Assembly: GCA_034408745.1 (NCBI GenBank)
Contig: JAWXCM010000192.1
Coordinates: forward strand, 1-55,083
Direction: 5' to 3'
DNA length: 55,083 nucleotides
Origin: JAWXCM01 sp034408745
GTDB lineage: Bacteria > Acidobacteriota > Terriglobia > Bryobacterales > Bryobacteraceae
In this document: piece by piece, positions 41,287 through 50,803 of the stretch
Layout: each line of letters begins with the position of its first letter
Numbering within the stretch: position 1 is the stretch's first letter
The notes under the pieces: model-generated
What the model was told of the DNA's origin: nothing
Database searches by the model: none
Seen by the model: only the letters and a program-made list of their open reading frames with translations
Position numbers and translations under genes: made by a program

Positions 41287-41943
41287 TCACGAAGCGAGGC
41301 GTCGAAGCACGCCCAGATCCACCAGTCCGTTGATCACGAACTGCACGGCGATAGCGGCAAGCACAAGCCCCATCAGGCGCATCAGTACCTTGATGCCCGT
41401 TTCGCCGAGGCGGTGCCGAACGCGGTCAGCGCTGGCGAGGATGATGTACGAGGCAAGGGCAGTCACGGCGATTGCGATGAACACCGGGACGGCCTGCCAC
41501 CAGTAACGCGACTGGCCCATCAGCACCATTGCCGTTGATATCGCACCCGGTCCGGCGAGCATCGGAACGCCCAGCGGCGCTATGCCAATCTCGTCCTTGG
41601 CCTCGCCTTCCCTGCGCTCGCCCTCCGATTCCTGTGTACCCGACCGGCGCGCCTCCAGCATCTCAATCGCGACCAGGAACAGCAGCAGACCGCCGGCGAT
41701 TTTGAGCGCGGGCAGCGTGATCCCGAACACCTTAAAGATCAGACTGCCCGCGAGAGCAAAACTCGCCAGGACACCGAACAGCGTCCATGAGGCCTGTTTC
41801 GCCATGCGACGCCGGTGCGCCGAGCTGTGTCGCGCGGTCATCGCCAGGAACGACGGCACGGCCGCGATTGGATCCACGATAAAGAAGATCGACGTCAGTG
41901 CGACCAGGGAGAACTGTAGCCACGCCTGCAACTCAGGATGCAT
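41287..41943 (-). CDS. marC: MarC-family inner-membrane protein
   Basis: From the ATG at 41943 the protein has 218 residues and six membrane helices. Helix one (WLQFSLVALTSIFFIVDPIA) and the APLGVPMLAGPGAIST segment are strong MarC marks. The open frame runs up to 42192 but that part has no membrane character. A charged loop (EARRSGTQESEGERREGEAK) interrupts the middle. The family has no firmly known function; the old link to multiple antibiotic resistance was not upheld. It is divergent from rhaI, with 112 bases between. Confidence 0.9.
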   Translation of the reverse strand: MHPELQAWLQFSLVALTSIFFIVDPIAAVPSFLAMTARHSSAHRRRMAKQASWTLFGVLASFALAGSLIFKVFGITLPALKIAGGLLLFLVAIEMLEARRSGTQESEGERREGEAKDEIGIAPLGVPMLAGPGAISTAMVLMGQSRYWWQAVPVFIAIAVTALASYIILASADRVRHRLGETGIKVLMRLMGLVLAAIAVQFVINGLVDLGVLRRLAS

Positions 41944-42014
41944 ACGGTACTTCCAGTTTGAACGATACTCCCTGAAGTTGCGCGACGAATGCAGGCTCGC
42001 AAAACGCACCGGGC

Positions 42015-42055
42015 CTGATCGGCGCCCTGCCGGGTACCTATAATGAAGCATCAGG
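42015..42055 (+). promoter_or_regulatory. Possible promoter of the rhamnose operon, very short leader
   Basis: A perfect TATAAT lies at 42039-42044, with only a weak -35 (CTGATC) upstream. It predicts a transcript start near 42051, about five bases before the rhaI ATG at 42056. No proper ribosome-binding site precedes that ATG, in line with a nearly leaderless mRNA. Confidence 0.45.
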
Positions 42056-43252
42056 ATGATCCCAGATTCCGTCCGCCAGGAAAGACTGTGGAAGGCCCTC
42101 GACGGCTTCCGCATTGAACTGCCGAGCTGGGGTTTCGCCAATACCGGAACCCGCTTCGGCAAGTTCACCCAGGCCAACGCCGCCACCAGCACCGCCGAGA
42201 AGCTGGCCGACGCCGCTCAGGTCCACTCTTTTACGGGGTGTTGCCCCACTGTCGCCGTCCACGTCCTGTGGGATTTCCCCAATGGCGTGGCCGACGTGCC
42301 CGCGCTGCGGGATTACGCGGCCGGACTGGGCGTGGCTATCGGGTCCATAAACCCGAATGTGTTCCAGGACCAGATCTACAAGCACGGCTCGTTTGGCAGC
42401 CCCGATCCGCAGGCGCGCGCCGCCGCACTGAAGCATGTTCTCGACTCGGTGGAAATCGCGACTGCCGCCCGGAGCCGCGACGTCTCACTGTGGTTCGCCG
42501 ACGGCTCGAATTTCCCAGGCACGTCGAACATCCGCCACCGCCGCCAGTGGTTCATCGACAATCTGAAAACCGCGCACGACGCGCTCACCGGCGATCAGCG
42601 GTTGCTGGTGGAGTACAAGCCGTTCGAGCCCGCGTTCTATCACACCGATATCGCCGACTGGGGCATGTCCCTGCTCATGTCGCGCGCCGCCGGTCCGCAC
42701 GCAAAGGTCCTGGTCGACACCGGCCACCACTACCAGACGCAGAACATCGAGCAGATCGTGGCGTGGTTGCTGGCGGAGAACATGCTCGGCGGATTCCACT
42801 TCAACGACCGCCGCTACGCCGACGACGACCTCACGCTCGGCTCCATCGACCCCTACCAGGTCTTCCGCATCTTCCACGAGATCTGCCTCTACCGCTTCGA
42901 AACAGGCATTGAGCCCGACATCGCCTACATGGTGGATCAGAGCCACAACCTCAAGCCGAAAATCGAGGAGATGATCCAGACCGCCAATGTCGCGCAGGAG
43001 CTGTACGCCAAAGCAGCGCTGGTAGACCACGCCGCGCTGCTCTCAGCGCAGTCGAAGGCCGAACTCATCGATGCCGAGGAGTGTCTCAAGGACGCCTTCG
43101 CCACCGACGTTCGTCCGGTGATTCGCGAGTGGCGGAAGTCGAAGGGACTGGCGGAAGATCCGATGAAAGCGTACCGCGAAAGCGGCTATGCCGAGCGCAT
43201 CACGGCCGACCGCGCCGCGCGCAATATGGCCGCAGTCAGTTCCTATGCTTGA
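42056..43252 (+). CDS. rhaI: L-rhamnose isomerase, RhaI type
   Basis: This enzyme converts L-rhamnose to L-rhamnulose. The 398-residue product belongs to the Bacillus/Pseudomonas RhaI group rather than the E. coli RhaA group. SFTGCCPTVAVHVLWD, LVEYKPFEPAFY, DTGHHYQTQNIEQIVAW and HFNDRRYADDDLTLG include the likely metal ligands of the TIM barrel. Its ATG follows a TATAAT closely, so the transcript may be nearly leaderless. The stop overlaps the GH78 gene start by eight bases, so the two are coupled. Confidence 0.95.
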   Translation: MIPDSVRQERLWKALDGFRIELPSWGFANTGTRFGKFTQANAATSTAEKLADAAQVHSFTGCCPTVAVHVLWDFPNGVADVPALRDYAAGLGVAIGSINPNVFQDQIYKHGSFGSPDPQARAAALKHVLDSVEIATAARSRDVSLWFADGSNFPGTSNIRHRRQWFIDNLKTAHDALTGDQRLLVEYKPFEPAFYHTDIADWGMSLLMSRAAGPHAKVLVDTGHHYQTQNIEQIVAWLLAENMLGGFHFNDRRYADDDLTLGSIDPYQVFRIFHEICLYRFETGIEPDIAYMVDQSHNLKPKIEEMIQTANVAQELYAKAALVDHAALLSAQSKAELIDAEECLKDAFATDVRPVIREWRKSKGLAEDPMKAYRESGYAERITADRAARNMAAVSSYA

Positions 43253-45524
43253 TCGGCGGCAGAGCCTCACCGAACGTTGGTCCGCTCGCTGGAACATCGT
43301 CCCTGACGCGCCGCCCAGCGAGTATGGCGTCTACCACTTCCGGCGCACCTTCGATTTGGCTTCGCAGGCCACATCGTTCACAGTCCACGTGACGGGCGAC
43401 ATGCGCTACCAGTTCTTCGTCAATGGAAAGCGCGTTCTCTGGGGCCCTGCGCGCAGCGACCTGTTTCACTGGCGCTACGACACCATCGACATCGCGCAGT
43501 ACCTGAACAGCGGCGCAGACACGCTGGCTGCGGTGGTTTGGAACGAAGGGCAGTTTGCCACGCTGGCGAATATCAGCAATCGGACGGCGTTCCTTGTACA
43601 GGGTGACGGTCCGGCTGAGCAGTTGGTCAACACCGGCAAAGACTGGAAGTGCATCGCCAACACCGGCTGCCGCGCGTATCCGATCACGCCGGAGAATCGC
43701 GTGGAGTACTGGGCCGTCGGCCCCGGCCAACTTGTCGACGCCGCGCTGTGGCCGTGGGGATGGGAGCAGCCCGGCTTCGACGATTCGAAGTGGACCGCAC
43801 CACAGGTGCTCGGCCAGGCCAGCCCGCGCGACGGCAACGACGGGCCGAACGCGTGGATGCTCACGCCCCGGCCGATTCCTCCGATGCAAGAATCGCCCGA
43901 CAGACTCACCGCCATTGACGGCGATCCCAAAAAGCCCGTGCCCGCGAACTCGCGGACGCGGATCCTCTTCGATGCCGGCGCGTTGACCACCGCGTTCCCT
44001 GAGCTGACCATCTCCGGCGGCAAAGGCGCGCGGGTCACCATGAAGTACATCGAAGGACCGCGTAGTCCGAAGAAGTACGGCGAGAAGCCGCGTCGCGACC
44101 AGGTGGCGGGTTCGCTGCTGGTTGGACCAGAAGACATCCTCATCGCCGACGGCGGCAGGGGTCGAACACTGCGGCCGCTCTTCTGGCGATGCTACCGGTA
44201 CCTGGAACTCACCGTTGAGACCAGTGGTCAGCCGCTCACGATCGACAGCCTGACTGCCACGTTCACCGCGTACCCGTTCGTGCGTAAGTCGAAGTTCGAG
44301 GGTGGTGCGGCGGACCTGCGGAAGATCCTCGACGCAGGCTGGCGCACCGCGCGGCTCTGCGCGCATGAAACGTACATGGACACTCCCTGCTACGAGCAAC
44401 TCCAGTACGTCGGCGACACCCGCATTCAGGCAATGGTGTCGTTGTACAACTCAGGCGATGCCCGCCTAATGCGGAATGCGATTGAACAGATCGATGCCTC
44501 CCGAACTAGCGAAGGTGCCACGTTCAGCCGAGCCCCATCCGCGCTGGCGCAATACATTCCTCCGTTCTCGCTGTGGTGGATCGGCATGGTGCACGACTAC
44601 TGGATGTACGTGGACGACGCAGCATTCGCGGCGTCGATGCTGCCAGGCGTGCGCGCCGTGCTCGGCTTCTTCGCGCGATACCAGAGGCCCGACAAACATC
44701 TGAAAAAGATGCCGTGGTGGAACTACATTGACTGGGTTCAGCCGCGCGGTGTCTGGCCCAACAACTCCGGTCCCGCGGTACCGGACCGCATGTCCGCCCT
44801 GCAGGAACTACAGCTGCTGATGGGCTACCAGTGGGCCTCTCAACTGGAGGCTGCCATCGGCGACCCGGTGATGGCAGCGAAGTATGCCGACGAAGGCTGG
44901 AACCTCGGCGAGGCGATTCGCACCGACTACTGTGATGCGCAGCGCGGGCTGTTCGCCGATTCGCCCGACAAACAGAATTGGTCGCAGCACGGGAATAGCC
45001 TGGCTGTGCTCGCGGGACTCGTGCCCAACGCGGCTGAAGCAAAAGCCGTGATGGAGAAGGTGCTCGCCGATGACACGCTGGTCAGGGCGTCTATCTATTT
45101 CCAGTACTACGTCCGCCTCGCGATGCGGCAGGCGGGACTGGGCGGCCGATACCTGTCCATGCTCGACAAGCCGTGGCGCTGGGCACTCCAGCAGGGCTTC
45201 TCCACCTGGCCCGAAACGGACTCGATGAGCACCCGTTCCGACTGCCATGCATGGGGTGCCAGCCCCAACATCGAGTTATTCCGAATTGTCCCTGGCATCG
45301 ATACGGCAGCGCCCGGTTTTGGGCGAATCCGCATCGAGCCGAATCTGGGAGACCTGCGGAAAGCGGCAGGCTCCATCCCGCACCCGAAGGGTGTCATTTC
45401 CGTTCGCTACACGCGCAACGGCGACAAATTAAACGCCTCCGTTGAGAGTCCAGTGCCCGGCTTGTTTGTCTGGGCAGGTAAAGAACAGCAGCTCAATGCG
45501 GGGGAGAATCAAATCGCCATTTAA
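43245..45524 (+). CDS. Alpha-L-rhamnosidase, glycoside hydrolase family 78, no signal peptide
   Basis: A 759-residue GH78 enzyme that should release L-rhamnose from rhamnosides by inversion. A beta-sandwich N-terminal part (about 1-330; SLTERWSARWNI, VHVTGDMRYQFFVNGKR) is followed by the (alpha/alpha)6 catalytic barrel (about 345-690). The general acid is the Glu in DTPCYEQLQYVGDTR, and the likely base is the Glu in TWPETDSM. A C-terminal beta domain (GFGRIRIEPNLGDL) follows. No signal peptide is visible, so it should act in the cytoplasm on imported oligosaccharides. The start at 43245 overlaps rhaI; a later GTG start is possible. Confidence 0.9.
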   Translation: MLDRRQSLTERWSARWNIVPDAPPSEYGVYHFRRTFDLASQATSFTVHVTGDMRYQFFVNGKRVLWGPARSDLFHWRYDTIDIAQYLNSGADTLAAVVWNEGQFATLANISNRTAFLVQGDGPAEQLVNTGKDWKCIANTGCRAYPITPENRVEYWAVGPGQLVDAALWPWGWEQPGFDDSKWTAPQVLGQASPRDGNDGPNAWMLTPRPIPPMQESPDRLTAIDGDPKKPVPANSRTRILFDAGALTTAFPELTISGGKGARVTMKYIEGPRSPKKYGEKPRRDQVAGSLLVGPEDILIADGGRGRTLRPLFWRCYRYLELTVETSGQPLTIDSLTATFTAYPFVRKSKFEGGAADLRKILDAGWRTARLCAHETYMDTPCYEQLQYVGDTRIQAMVSLYNSGDARLMRNAIEQIDASRTSEGATFSRAPSALAQYIPPFSLWWIGMVHDYWMYVDDAAFAASMLPGVRAVLGFFARYQRPDKHLKKMPWWNYIDWVQPRGVWPNNSGPAVPDRMSALQELQLLMGYQWASQLEAAIGDPVMAAKYADEGWNLGEAIRTDYCDAQRGLFADSPDKQNWSQHGNSLAVLAGLVPNAAEAKAVMEKVLADDTLVRASIYFQYYVRLAMRQAGLGGRYLSMLDKPWRWALQQGFSTWPETDSMSTRSDCHAWGASPNIELFRIVPGIDTAAPGFGRIRIEPNLGDLRKAAGSIPHPKGVISVRYTRNGDKLNASVESPVPGLFVWAGKEQQLNAGENQIAI

Positions 45525-45530
45525 GGAAAC

Positions 45531-47708
45531 ATGCTGAAACTCCTCAAGAACCTCTGGAATAATCCCCAGGAAAAAGACGATCTGGATTTACTGCGGTACA
45601 GGTCGAATCTGCTGGGCGCGGATCTCCGCATCACCAATTTTGGTGGTGGCAACACCAGCTCAAAGATCGAGATGATCGACCCCTTCACAGGCAGGCCGAC
45701 CACCGTGCTTGCCGTGAAGGGCAGCGGCGGCGACATCGGCTCCATCAAACGGGAAGGCTTCGCGCTGCTCTACATGGACAGGCTGGAGCAGCTTAAGTCG
45801 GTGTACCGCGGTGAGCGGCACGAAGACGAAATGGTGTCCTTCTATCCGCTCTGCGCGTTTGGCACCAGCTCCGCTCCGGCCAGCATCGACACCCCGTTGC
45901 ACGCCTACCTCCCGTTCAAACACGTCGATCACCTGCATCCCGACTGGGCCATTGCCATCGCCGCATCGGCCAACGGCAAGGATCGTCTGGAGGAGTTCAA
46001 CAAGCGCTTCAACCACAAGGTGGTCTGGCTGCCGTGGCAGAGGCCGGGCTTTGAGCTTGGCCTCATGCTGTCGAAAGCGGTCGCCGACAACCCCGGCTGC
46101 GACGGTATCATCCTCGGCAGCCATGGCCTGTTTACATGGGGCGACACGCAGGAAGAGTCGTACCTCAACAGCGTCCGTATGATCGACGAGATGGGGCAGT
46201 TCGTCACTGAGAGCGAGGCAAAGACCAGGACCTTCGGCGGCCCAAAATGCCAGACCGTTGCCGATCCGCAGGCGACTGCCGCGGCCATCTTCCCGTATCT
46301 GCGTGGCAAGATCGCCGGAGCCAAACGTTCCATCGGCCACTTCAACGCCTCAGACGATGTGCTCACCTTCGTCAACTCCAGTAACGCGACGGGCTTGTGC
46401 GAGCTCGGCACCAGCTGCCCGGACCACTTCATTCGAACTCGTGTGGCGCCTCTGTATGTGCAGTGGAACCCCACCGGCAAGCTGGAGGAACTGAAGGCGG
46501 CGATTGCCTCCGGCATGGCGGAGTACCGTAAGAAATACACCGCCTACTACGAGGCGAACAAGGAACCCGGCTCGCCCGCAATGCGCGATTCCAATCCGAC
46601 GGTGGTGCTGATCCCCGGGGTCGGCATGTTCACCTTCGCCAAGAATAAGAAAGAAGCCAGAATTACCGGCGAATTCTATATCAATGCGATTCACGTGATG
46701 TCGGGTGCGATTGCTCTCGGCGCCGGTGAGGTTGGCGGCGTGTTGCCGCAGGCCAAAACACCGGAAGTCGCCGGATCCTTCCAGAGCCTGCATAACTACG
46801 TGGCGCTCCCCGGGCGAGAGGCCTTCCGCATCGAATACTGGGCGCTGGAAGAAGCCAAGATCCAGCGCATGCCGAAGGAAGTCGAATTCTCACGCAAGAT
46901 CTACCTCATCGCAGGTGGTGGGGCTGGCATTGGCCGCGAGACCGCGCTGTTACTGGCCGGACTCGGAGCGCACCTCATGATCGCTGACAAGAACGCAGAG
47001 GCCGCGGCGGAGACAGAGAAGATGGCGGCGAAGGTCGCCGGCGGCGAAGCGGTCGGCTCCTGCGCTATCGACATTACAGACCGCCCGAGCATTAAAGCGG
47101 CCCTCGATGCCACGGTCTTGAAATTTGGTGGGATCGACGGTGTGATCAATACAGCGGCCATCTTCGTCGCAGCCGACGGCTCGCTGGATGAGAAACACTG
47201 GGCCATCACGATGAACGTCAACGTGGCGTCGAACTACTACATCACCGAAGAGGCGAAGCAGGTTCTGCTCGACCAGAATCTGCCGGCGTCCATTGTTCTG
47301 ACCAGCTCCGCGAACGCCGTGGTGCCGAAGCGTGGAAGCGAAGCGTACGACGTCAGCAAGGCGGCCGTGAATCATCTCATCGGCGAGTTGGCGATTGGGC
47401 TCAAACCCTTGATCCGCGTGAACGGCATCGCGCCCGCGACAGTGGTGGAAGGCTCGACAATGTTCCCGCGGGAACGCGTGATTCCTTCGCTGAAGAAATA
47501 CAATCTTCCATGGAGTGAAGAGCAGTCGACCGATGAACTTCGGCATACGCTCGCGAAGTTCTACGCGACTCGCACGCTGACGAATGAACCGATTCGTCCG
47601 CAGGATTGCGCTGAGGCGATCGTTTGGCTCGCCGGGGACCGAAGCTCGAAGACAACGGGTCATGTGATCCCGGTGGATGGTGGTTTACCGGAGGCATTTC
47701 TCCGGTAA
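45531..47708 (+). CDS. rhaEW: Bifunctional rhamnulose-1-phosphate aldolase / lactaldehyde dehydrogenase
   Basis: A 725-residue fusion known as RhaEW. The N-terminal class II aldolase domain (about 25-440; TNFGGGNTSSK, HLHPDWAIAI, GSHGLFTWG) splits rhamnulose 1-phosphate to dihydroxyacetone phosphate and L-lactaldehyde. The C-terminal short-chain dehydrogenase domain (about 455-725) has the Gly-rich IAGGGAGIGRE and the catalytic Tyr/Lys of YDVSKAA, plus LTSSANAV for the Ser. It would oxidise L-lactaldehyde to lactate with NAD. The gene starts after TTAAGGAAAC, six bases after the GH78 stop, and is followed by rhaB. Fusions like this are common outside the enteric bacteria. Confidence 0.93.
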   Translation: MLKLLKNLWNNPQEKDDLDLLRYRSNLLGADLRITNFGGGNTSSKIEMIDPFTGRPTTVLAVKGSGGDIGSIKREGFALLYMDRLEQLKSVYRGERHEDEMVSFYPLCAFGTSSAPASIDTPLHAYLPFKHVDHLHPDWAIAIAASANGKDRLEEFNKRFNHKVVWLPWQRPGFELGLMLSKAVADNPGCDGIILGSHGLFTWGDTQEESYLNSVRMIDEMGQFVTESEAKTRTFGGPKCQTVADPQATAAAIFPYLRGKIAGAKRSIGHFNASDDVLTFVNSSNATGLCELGTSCPDHFIRTRVAPLYVQWNPTGKLEELKAAIASGMAEYRKKYTAYYEANKEPGSPAMRDSNPTVVLIPGVGMFTFAKNKKEARITGEFYINAIHVMSGAIALGAGEVGGVLPQAKTPEVAGSFQSLHNYVALPGREAFRIEYWALEEAKIQRMPKEVEFSRKIYLIAGGGAGIGRETALLLAGLGAHLMIADKNAEAAAETEKMAAKVAGGEAVGSCAIDITDRPSIKAALDATVLKFGGIDGVINTAAIFVAADGSLDEKHWAITMNVNVASNYYITEEAKQVLLDQNLPASIVLTSSANAVVPKRGSEAYDVSKAAVNHLIGELAIGLKPLIRVNGIAPATVVEGSTMFPRERVIPSLKKYNLPWSEEQSTDELRHTLAKFYATRTLTNEPIRPQDCAEAIVWLAGDRSSKTTGHVIPVDGGLPEAFLR

Positions 47709-47732
47709 CGGGACCTTTCAGGAGATGCGCGA

Positions 47733-49217
47733 ATGAAGCGGTATCTTGCTTTGGATTTGGGAGCTGAGAGCGGCCGGGCCGTTCTCGGCTCCTTTGACGG
47801 AAACACCGTCGGCATCGAAGAGATTCATCGATTTCCCAATGAGCCCGTCCGGGCTTCGGACGGAATGCACTGGGACGTGTTGCGTCTCTGGCATGAGATC
47901 CAGCGCGGCATTCGCGCAACCGCGGCCGCGGGAATTACCACGCTCGACGGCGTTGGCCTCGACACGTGGGGCGTCGACTTCGGCCTGTTTGGAGAGGGCG
48001 GATCGCTGCTGGCGAACCCGTTCCATTATCGTGATTCGCGCACCGACGGGATGCTGGACGAAGTGTTCCGCATCGTGTCGGCCGACGAGATCTATGCCGC
48101 AACGGGCATTCAGTTCATGCAGATTAACTCATTGTTCCAGTTGTTCGCAGCGTCGCAGCGCACGCCGAAACTGCTGGCACTCGCGGAGAATCTGCTCACC
48201 ATGCCCGATCTGTTTCACTACTGGTTGACGGGCGTCATGGCGAATGAGTTCACCAACGCCACCACCACGCAGATGTTCAATCCCATCACGGGTGACTGGG
48301 CCTGGCCGGTGCTCGAGAAACTCGGACTGCCGTCACGCATTTTCGGTAAGGTAATACAACCCGGCACCGTGCTGGGTCAGCTGAAGCCGGAGTTGCTGTT
48401 CGGGCTGAAGTCGGCCACCGTCATAGCACCCGCGGGCCATGACACAGGCTCGGCCGTAGCGGCGATTCAGATGACGCCGCAAACGGTGTACATCAGCTCC
48501 GGCACATGGTCCTTGATGGGTGCCGAGGTCCCCGGTCCCATCATCAACGCCGAGGCGCGACGTTTGAACTTCACCAACGAAGGTGGCGTCGGCGGGACCA
48601 TTCGACTGCTGAAGAACATCATGGGCATGTGGCTGCTTCAGGGCTGTAAACGCCAGTGGGCCGCGTCGGGCCGCGAGTACGATTACGCGACCCTCGTGGC
48701 AATGGCGAAGACCGAGCCTGTTCTCACGGCCATCATCGATCCCGACCATCCGTCGTTCCTGCACCCCGACGACATGACGGCCGCGATCCGCGAGTATTGC
48801 GCCAACACCGGTCAGTTCATCCCGCAGGACCCTGCCGATTTCGTGCAGATCATCCTCGAGAGCCTGGCGCTCAAGTACCGCTACGTCGTCGCGTCGCTCA
48901 GTGTCCTCACCGGCGAGACTTACACCGACATCCGCGCCGTGGGTGGAGGCGCGCGCAACCGTACTCTGAATCAGTTCACCGCCGATGCCTCGGGCTGCCA
49001 CGTCACAGCCGGGCCAATCGAGGCGACAGCTCTGGGCAACGTAGCCATGCAGATGGTGGCCACCGGCGCGGTCGCCAGCGTGAGCGAGGCGCGAGCCATC
49101 ATCGACCGGTCGTTCCCCACCGAAGTCTTCCAGCCCAGGGACCGTGCGGTCTGGGACTCGGCCTACATTCGAATGAAGCAGATGATCGGCGGCGGCGCGG
49201 CAGCGGGCCGAAGCTGA
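47733..49217 (+). CDS. rhaB: Rhamnulokinase, FGGY family
   Basis: RhaB phosphorylates L-rhamnulose at C1. The 494-residue product has the FGGY fold: LALDLGAESGRAVLGSFDG at the N-terminus, VGLDTWGVDFGL, the catalytic-region GHDTGSAVAA and SSGTWSLMG, and AVGGGARNRTLNQFTAD for ATP binding. An AGGAG site lies about ten bases before the ATG. It is the last gene of the rha operon, so the full set (isomerase, kinase, aldolase-dehydrogenase, plus rhamnosidase) is present. No rhamnose transporter or AraC/DeoR-type regulator is seen within the window. Confidence 0.95.
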   Translation: MKRYLALDLGAESGRAVLGSFDGNTVGIEEIHRFPNEPVRASDGMHWDVLRLWHEIQRGIRATAAAGITTLDGVGLDTWGVDFGLFGEGGSLLANPFHYRDSRTDGMLDEVFRIVSADEIYAATGIQFMQINSLFQLFAASQRTPKLLALAENLLTMPDLFHYWLTGVMANEFTNATTTQMFNPITGDWAWPVLEKLGLPSRIFGKVIQPGTVLGQLKPELLFGLKSATVIAPAGHDTGSAVAAIQMTPQTVYISSGTWSLMGAEVPGPIINAEARRLNFTNEGGVGGTIRLLKNIMGMWLLQGCKRQWAASGREYDYATLVAMAKTEPVLTAIIDPDHPSFLHPDDMTAAIREYCANTGQFIPQDPADFVQIILESLALKYRYVVASLSVLTGETYTDIRAVGGGARNRTLNQFTADASGCHVTAGPIEATALGNVAMQMVATGAVASVSEARAIIDRSFPTEVFQPRDRAVWDSAYIRMKQMIGGGAAAGRS

Positions 49218-49253
49218 CCTGTTACGAAGTGTGCGTGCGGAGCGCACAAACGG

Positions 49254-50636
49254 CTACTCCGCGTCGAACCGCCGCCGCCACTGCTCCAGCAGCGTCGAAA
49301 GCTGATCCACAATCTCCGGGTGTTGCCGCCGCAGATTCTTCGTCTCGCCCGGATCCTGCACCAGATTCGACAACCACACCGCGTCCTCGCCAGCCAGAGC
49401 CTTACCCCCGTCCGCCGACCGCCCAAACACCTTGCCGCCCAGCACCAGCTTCCACTCGCCCCGCCGCAGCGCCTGTTGCCCCGCCGAGGCCCAGGCGATA
49501 TGGTCATGCGGACTCTTCGCGCCACTCAACGCCATCGGCAGCACGCTCCACCCGTCGATCTGGTACCCCTCAGGAGCCTTCACCCCCGCCGCCTCCAGCG
49601 CCGTCGGAACAATGTCCATCGACATTGCGATCTCCGCATTCACCTGCCCGCCGCGGATCTTTCCCGGCCAGCTCACAATCGCGGGAACATGCATCCCGCC
49701 ATCGAACAAACTGAACTTGAACCCGCGATACGGCCCGTTCTGCCCGGCCGTCGCGAACTGCTGGTTCAAACCCGCGCGCTTCTCCGTTGTGGCCCCATTG
49801 TCACCGGCAAAGACGATTAGCGTATTCTCCAGCTGACCCAGCCGCCGCAGCGTGGCCCGGATCTCCCCCACGCCGTCATCCACAGCGGCAATCATCGCTG
49901 CGTAAGTCCGGCGCTCCGGCTCCAGACCGGCGAACCGCTCCACATACTTCGCCGGAGCATGCATCGGATAATGCGGCGCGTTGTACGCGACATAGGCGAA
50001 AAACGGCTTACCCGCCGACCGCTCCAGAAACCCCTTCGTCTCGGCCGTGATCCGCTCGGTCAGATACTGCCCGTCCTCAAAAATCTCAGTCCGGTTGCGC
50101 CACAGGTCGTGATAATTCACCGTCCCGCCGGCATCGCCCCAGTAATACCGGTGCGAATAGAAATCGACACACCCGGAATGAAACCCGTAAAAGTAATCGA
50201 ACCCGTGCGCATTCGGAACCGTGTTCTCCGCGTGCCCCTGATGCCACTTGCCGATACAGGCAGTCGCATATCCTGCCGGCTTCAGCAGCGCGGCCAGCGT
50301 CTTCTGTTTCGCCGGATCCAGCTCCCGCCCGTTCTGCACGACGCCGTGACGCTGCGGATACCGCCCGGTAAGTATCGACCCCCGCGCCGGAGCGCAAACC
50401 GGAGCGTTTGAGTACCAGCTGGTCCACTTCACGCCCGATTTCGCCAGCTCATCCAGATGCGGCGTCTTCAAATCCCCCGCGCCGAAACAACCCAGATCCG
50501 TGCAGCCCAGGTCATCAGCCACAATCACAATCACGTTCGGCTTCCGCGAGCCTGCACCCGACTGCGCAGCCGCAACAGCACCCATGGCCGGCATCGAAGC
50601 CATCAATTCCCGACGAGACATCATCATCGCGGCCAT
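49254..50636 (-). CDS. Arylsulfatase-family enzyme with Tat-like leader (second sulfatase)
   Basis: A 460-residue sulfatase convergent with rhaB. The leader SRRELMASMPAMGAVAAA resembles a Tat signal. The catalytic start is RKPNVIVIVADDLG with metal Asp residues at 41-42, and the formylglycine signature is C81-A-P-A-R85 (SILTGR follows). The Ser usual at position four is Ala here, which is seen in many S1 sulfatases. GDNGATT gives more metal ligands. Several Met codons (50636, 50627, 50624, 50621) could start translation; none has a clear ribosome-binding site. Substrate is unknown; its place beside the rha operon hints at a sulfated rhamnose polymer. Confidence 0.9.
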   Translation of the reverse strand: MAAMMMSRRELMASMPAMGAVAAAQSGAGSRKPNVIVIVADDLGCTDLGCFGAGDLKTPHLDELAKSGVKWTSWYSNAPVCAPARGSILTGRYPQRHGVVQNGRELDPAKQKTLAALLKPAGYATACIGKWHQGHAENTVPNAHGFDYFYGFHSGCVDFYSHRYYWGDAGGTVNYHDLWRNRTEIFEDGQYLTERITAETKGFLERSAGKPFFAYVAYNAPHYPMHAPAKYVERFAGLEPERRTYAAMIAAVDDGVGEIRATLRRLGQLENTLIVFAGDNGATTEKRAGLNQQFATAGQNGPYRGFKFSLFDGGMHVPAIVSWPGKIRGGQVNAEIAMSMDIVPTALEAAGVKAPEGYQIDGWSVLPMALSGAKSPHDHIAWASAGQQALRRGEWKLVLGGKVFGRSADGGKALAGEDAVWLSNLVQDPGETKNLRRQHPEIVDQLSTLLEQWRRRFDAE

Positions 50637-50803
50637 TGTATGCGACAAACAAGAGGGGGGCAGCCTCTCAAGGCTGCGGCGGGTCCCCAGACCCGCCAAA
50701 ACTCGCCGCCACCACCGACCGTTCCCCAGCGGGGGTGCCCAGCAAACCGCCTGTTACAATGACAGGAAATCCCTGCACAGGACGAACAAGGAAACACCCG
50801 TCG

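Noticed and set aside
43236..44399. A 387-codon antisense frame over the rhamnosidase
   Set aside because: It has no domain and overlaps a strongly supported GH78 gene in full.
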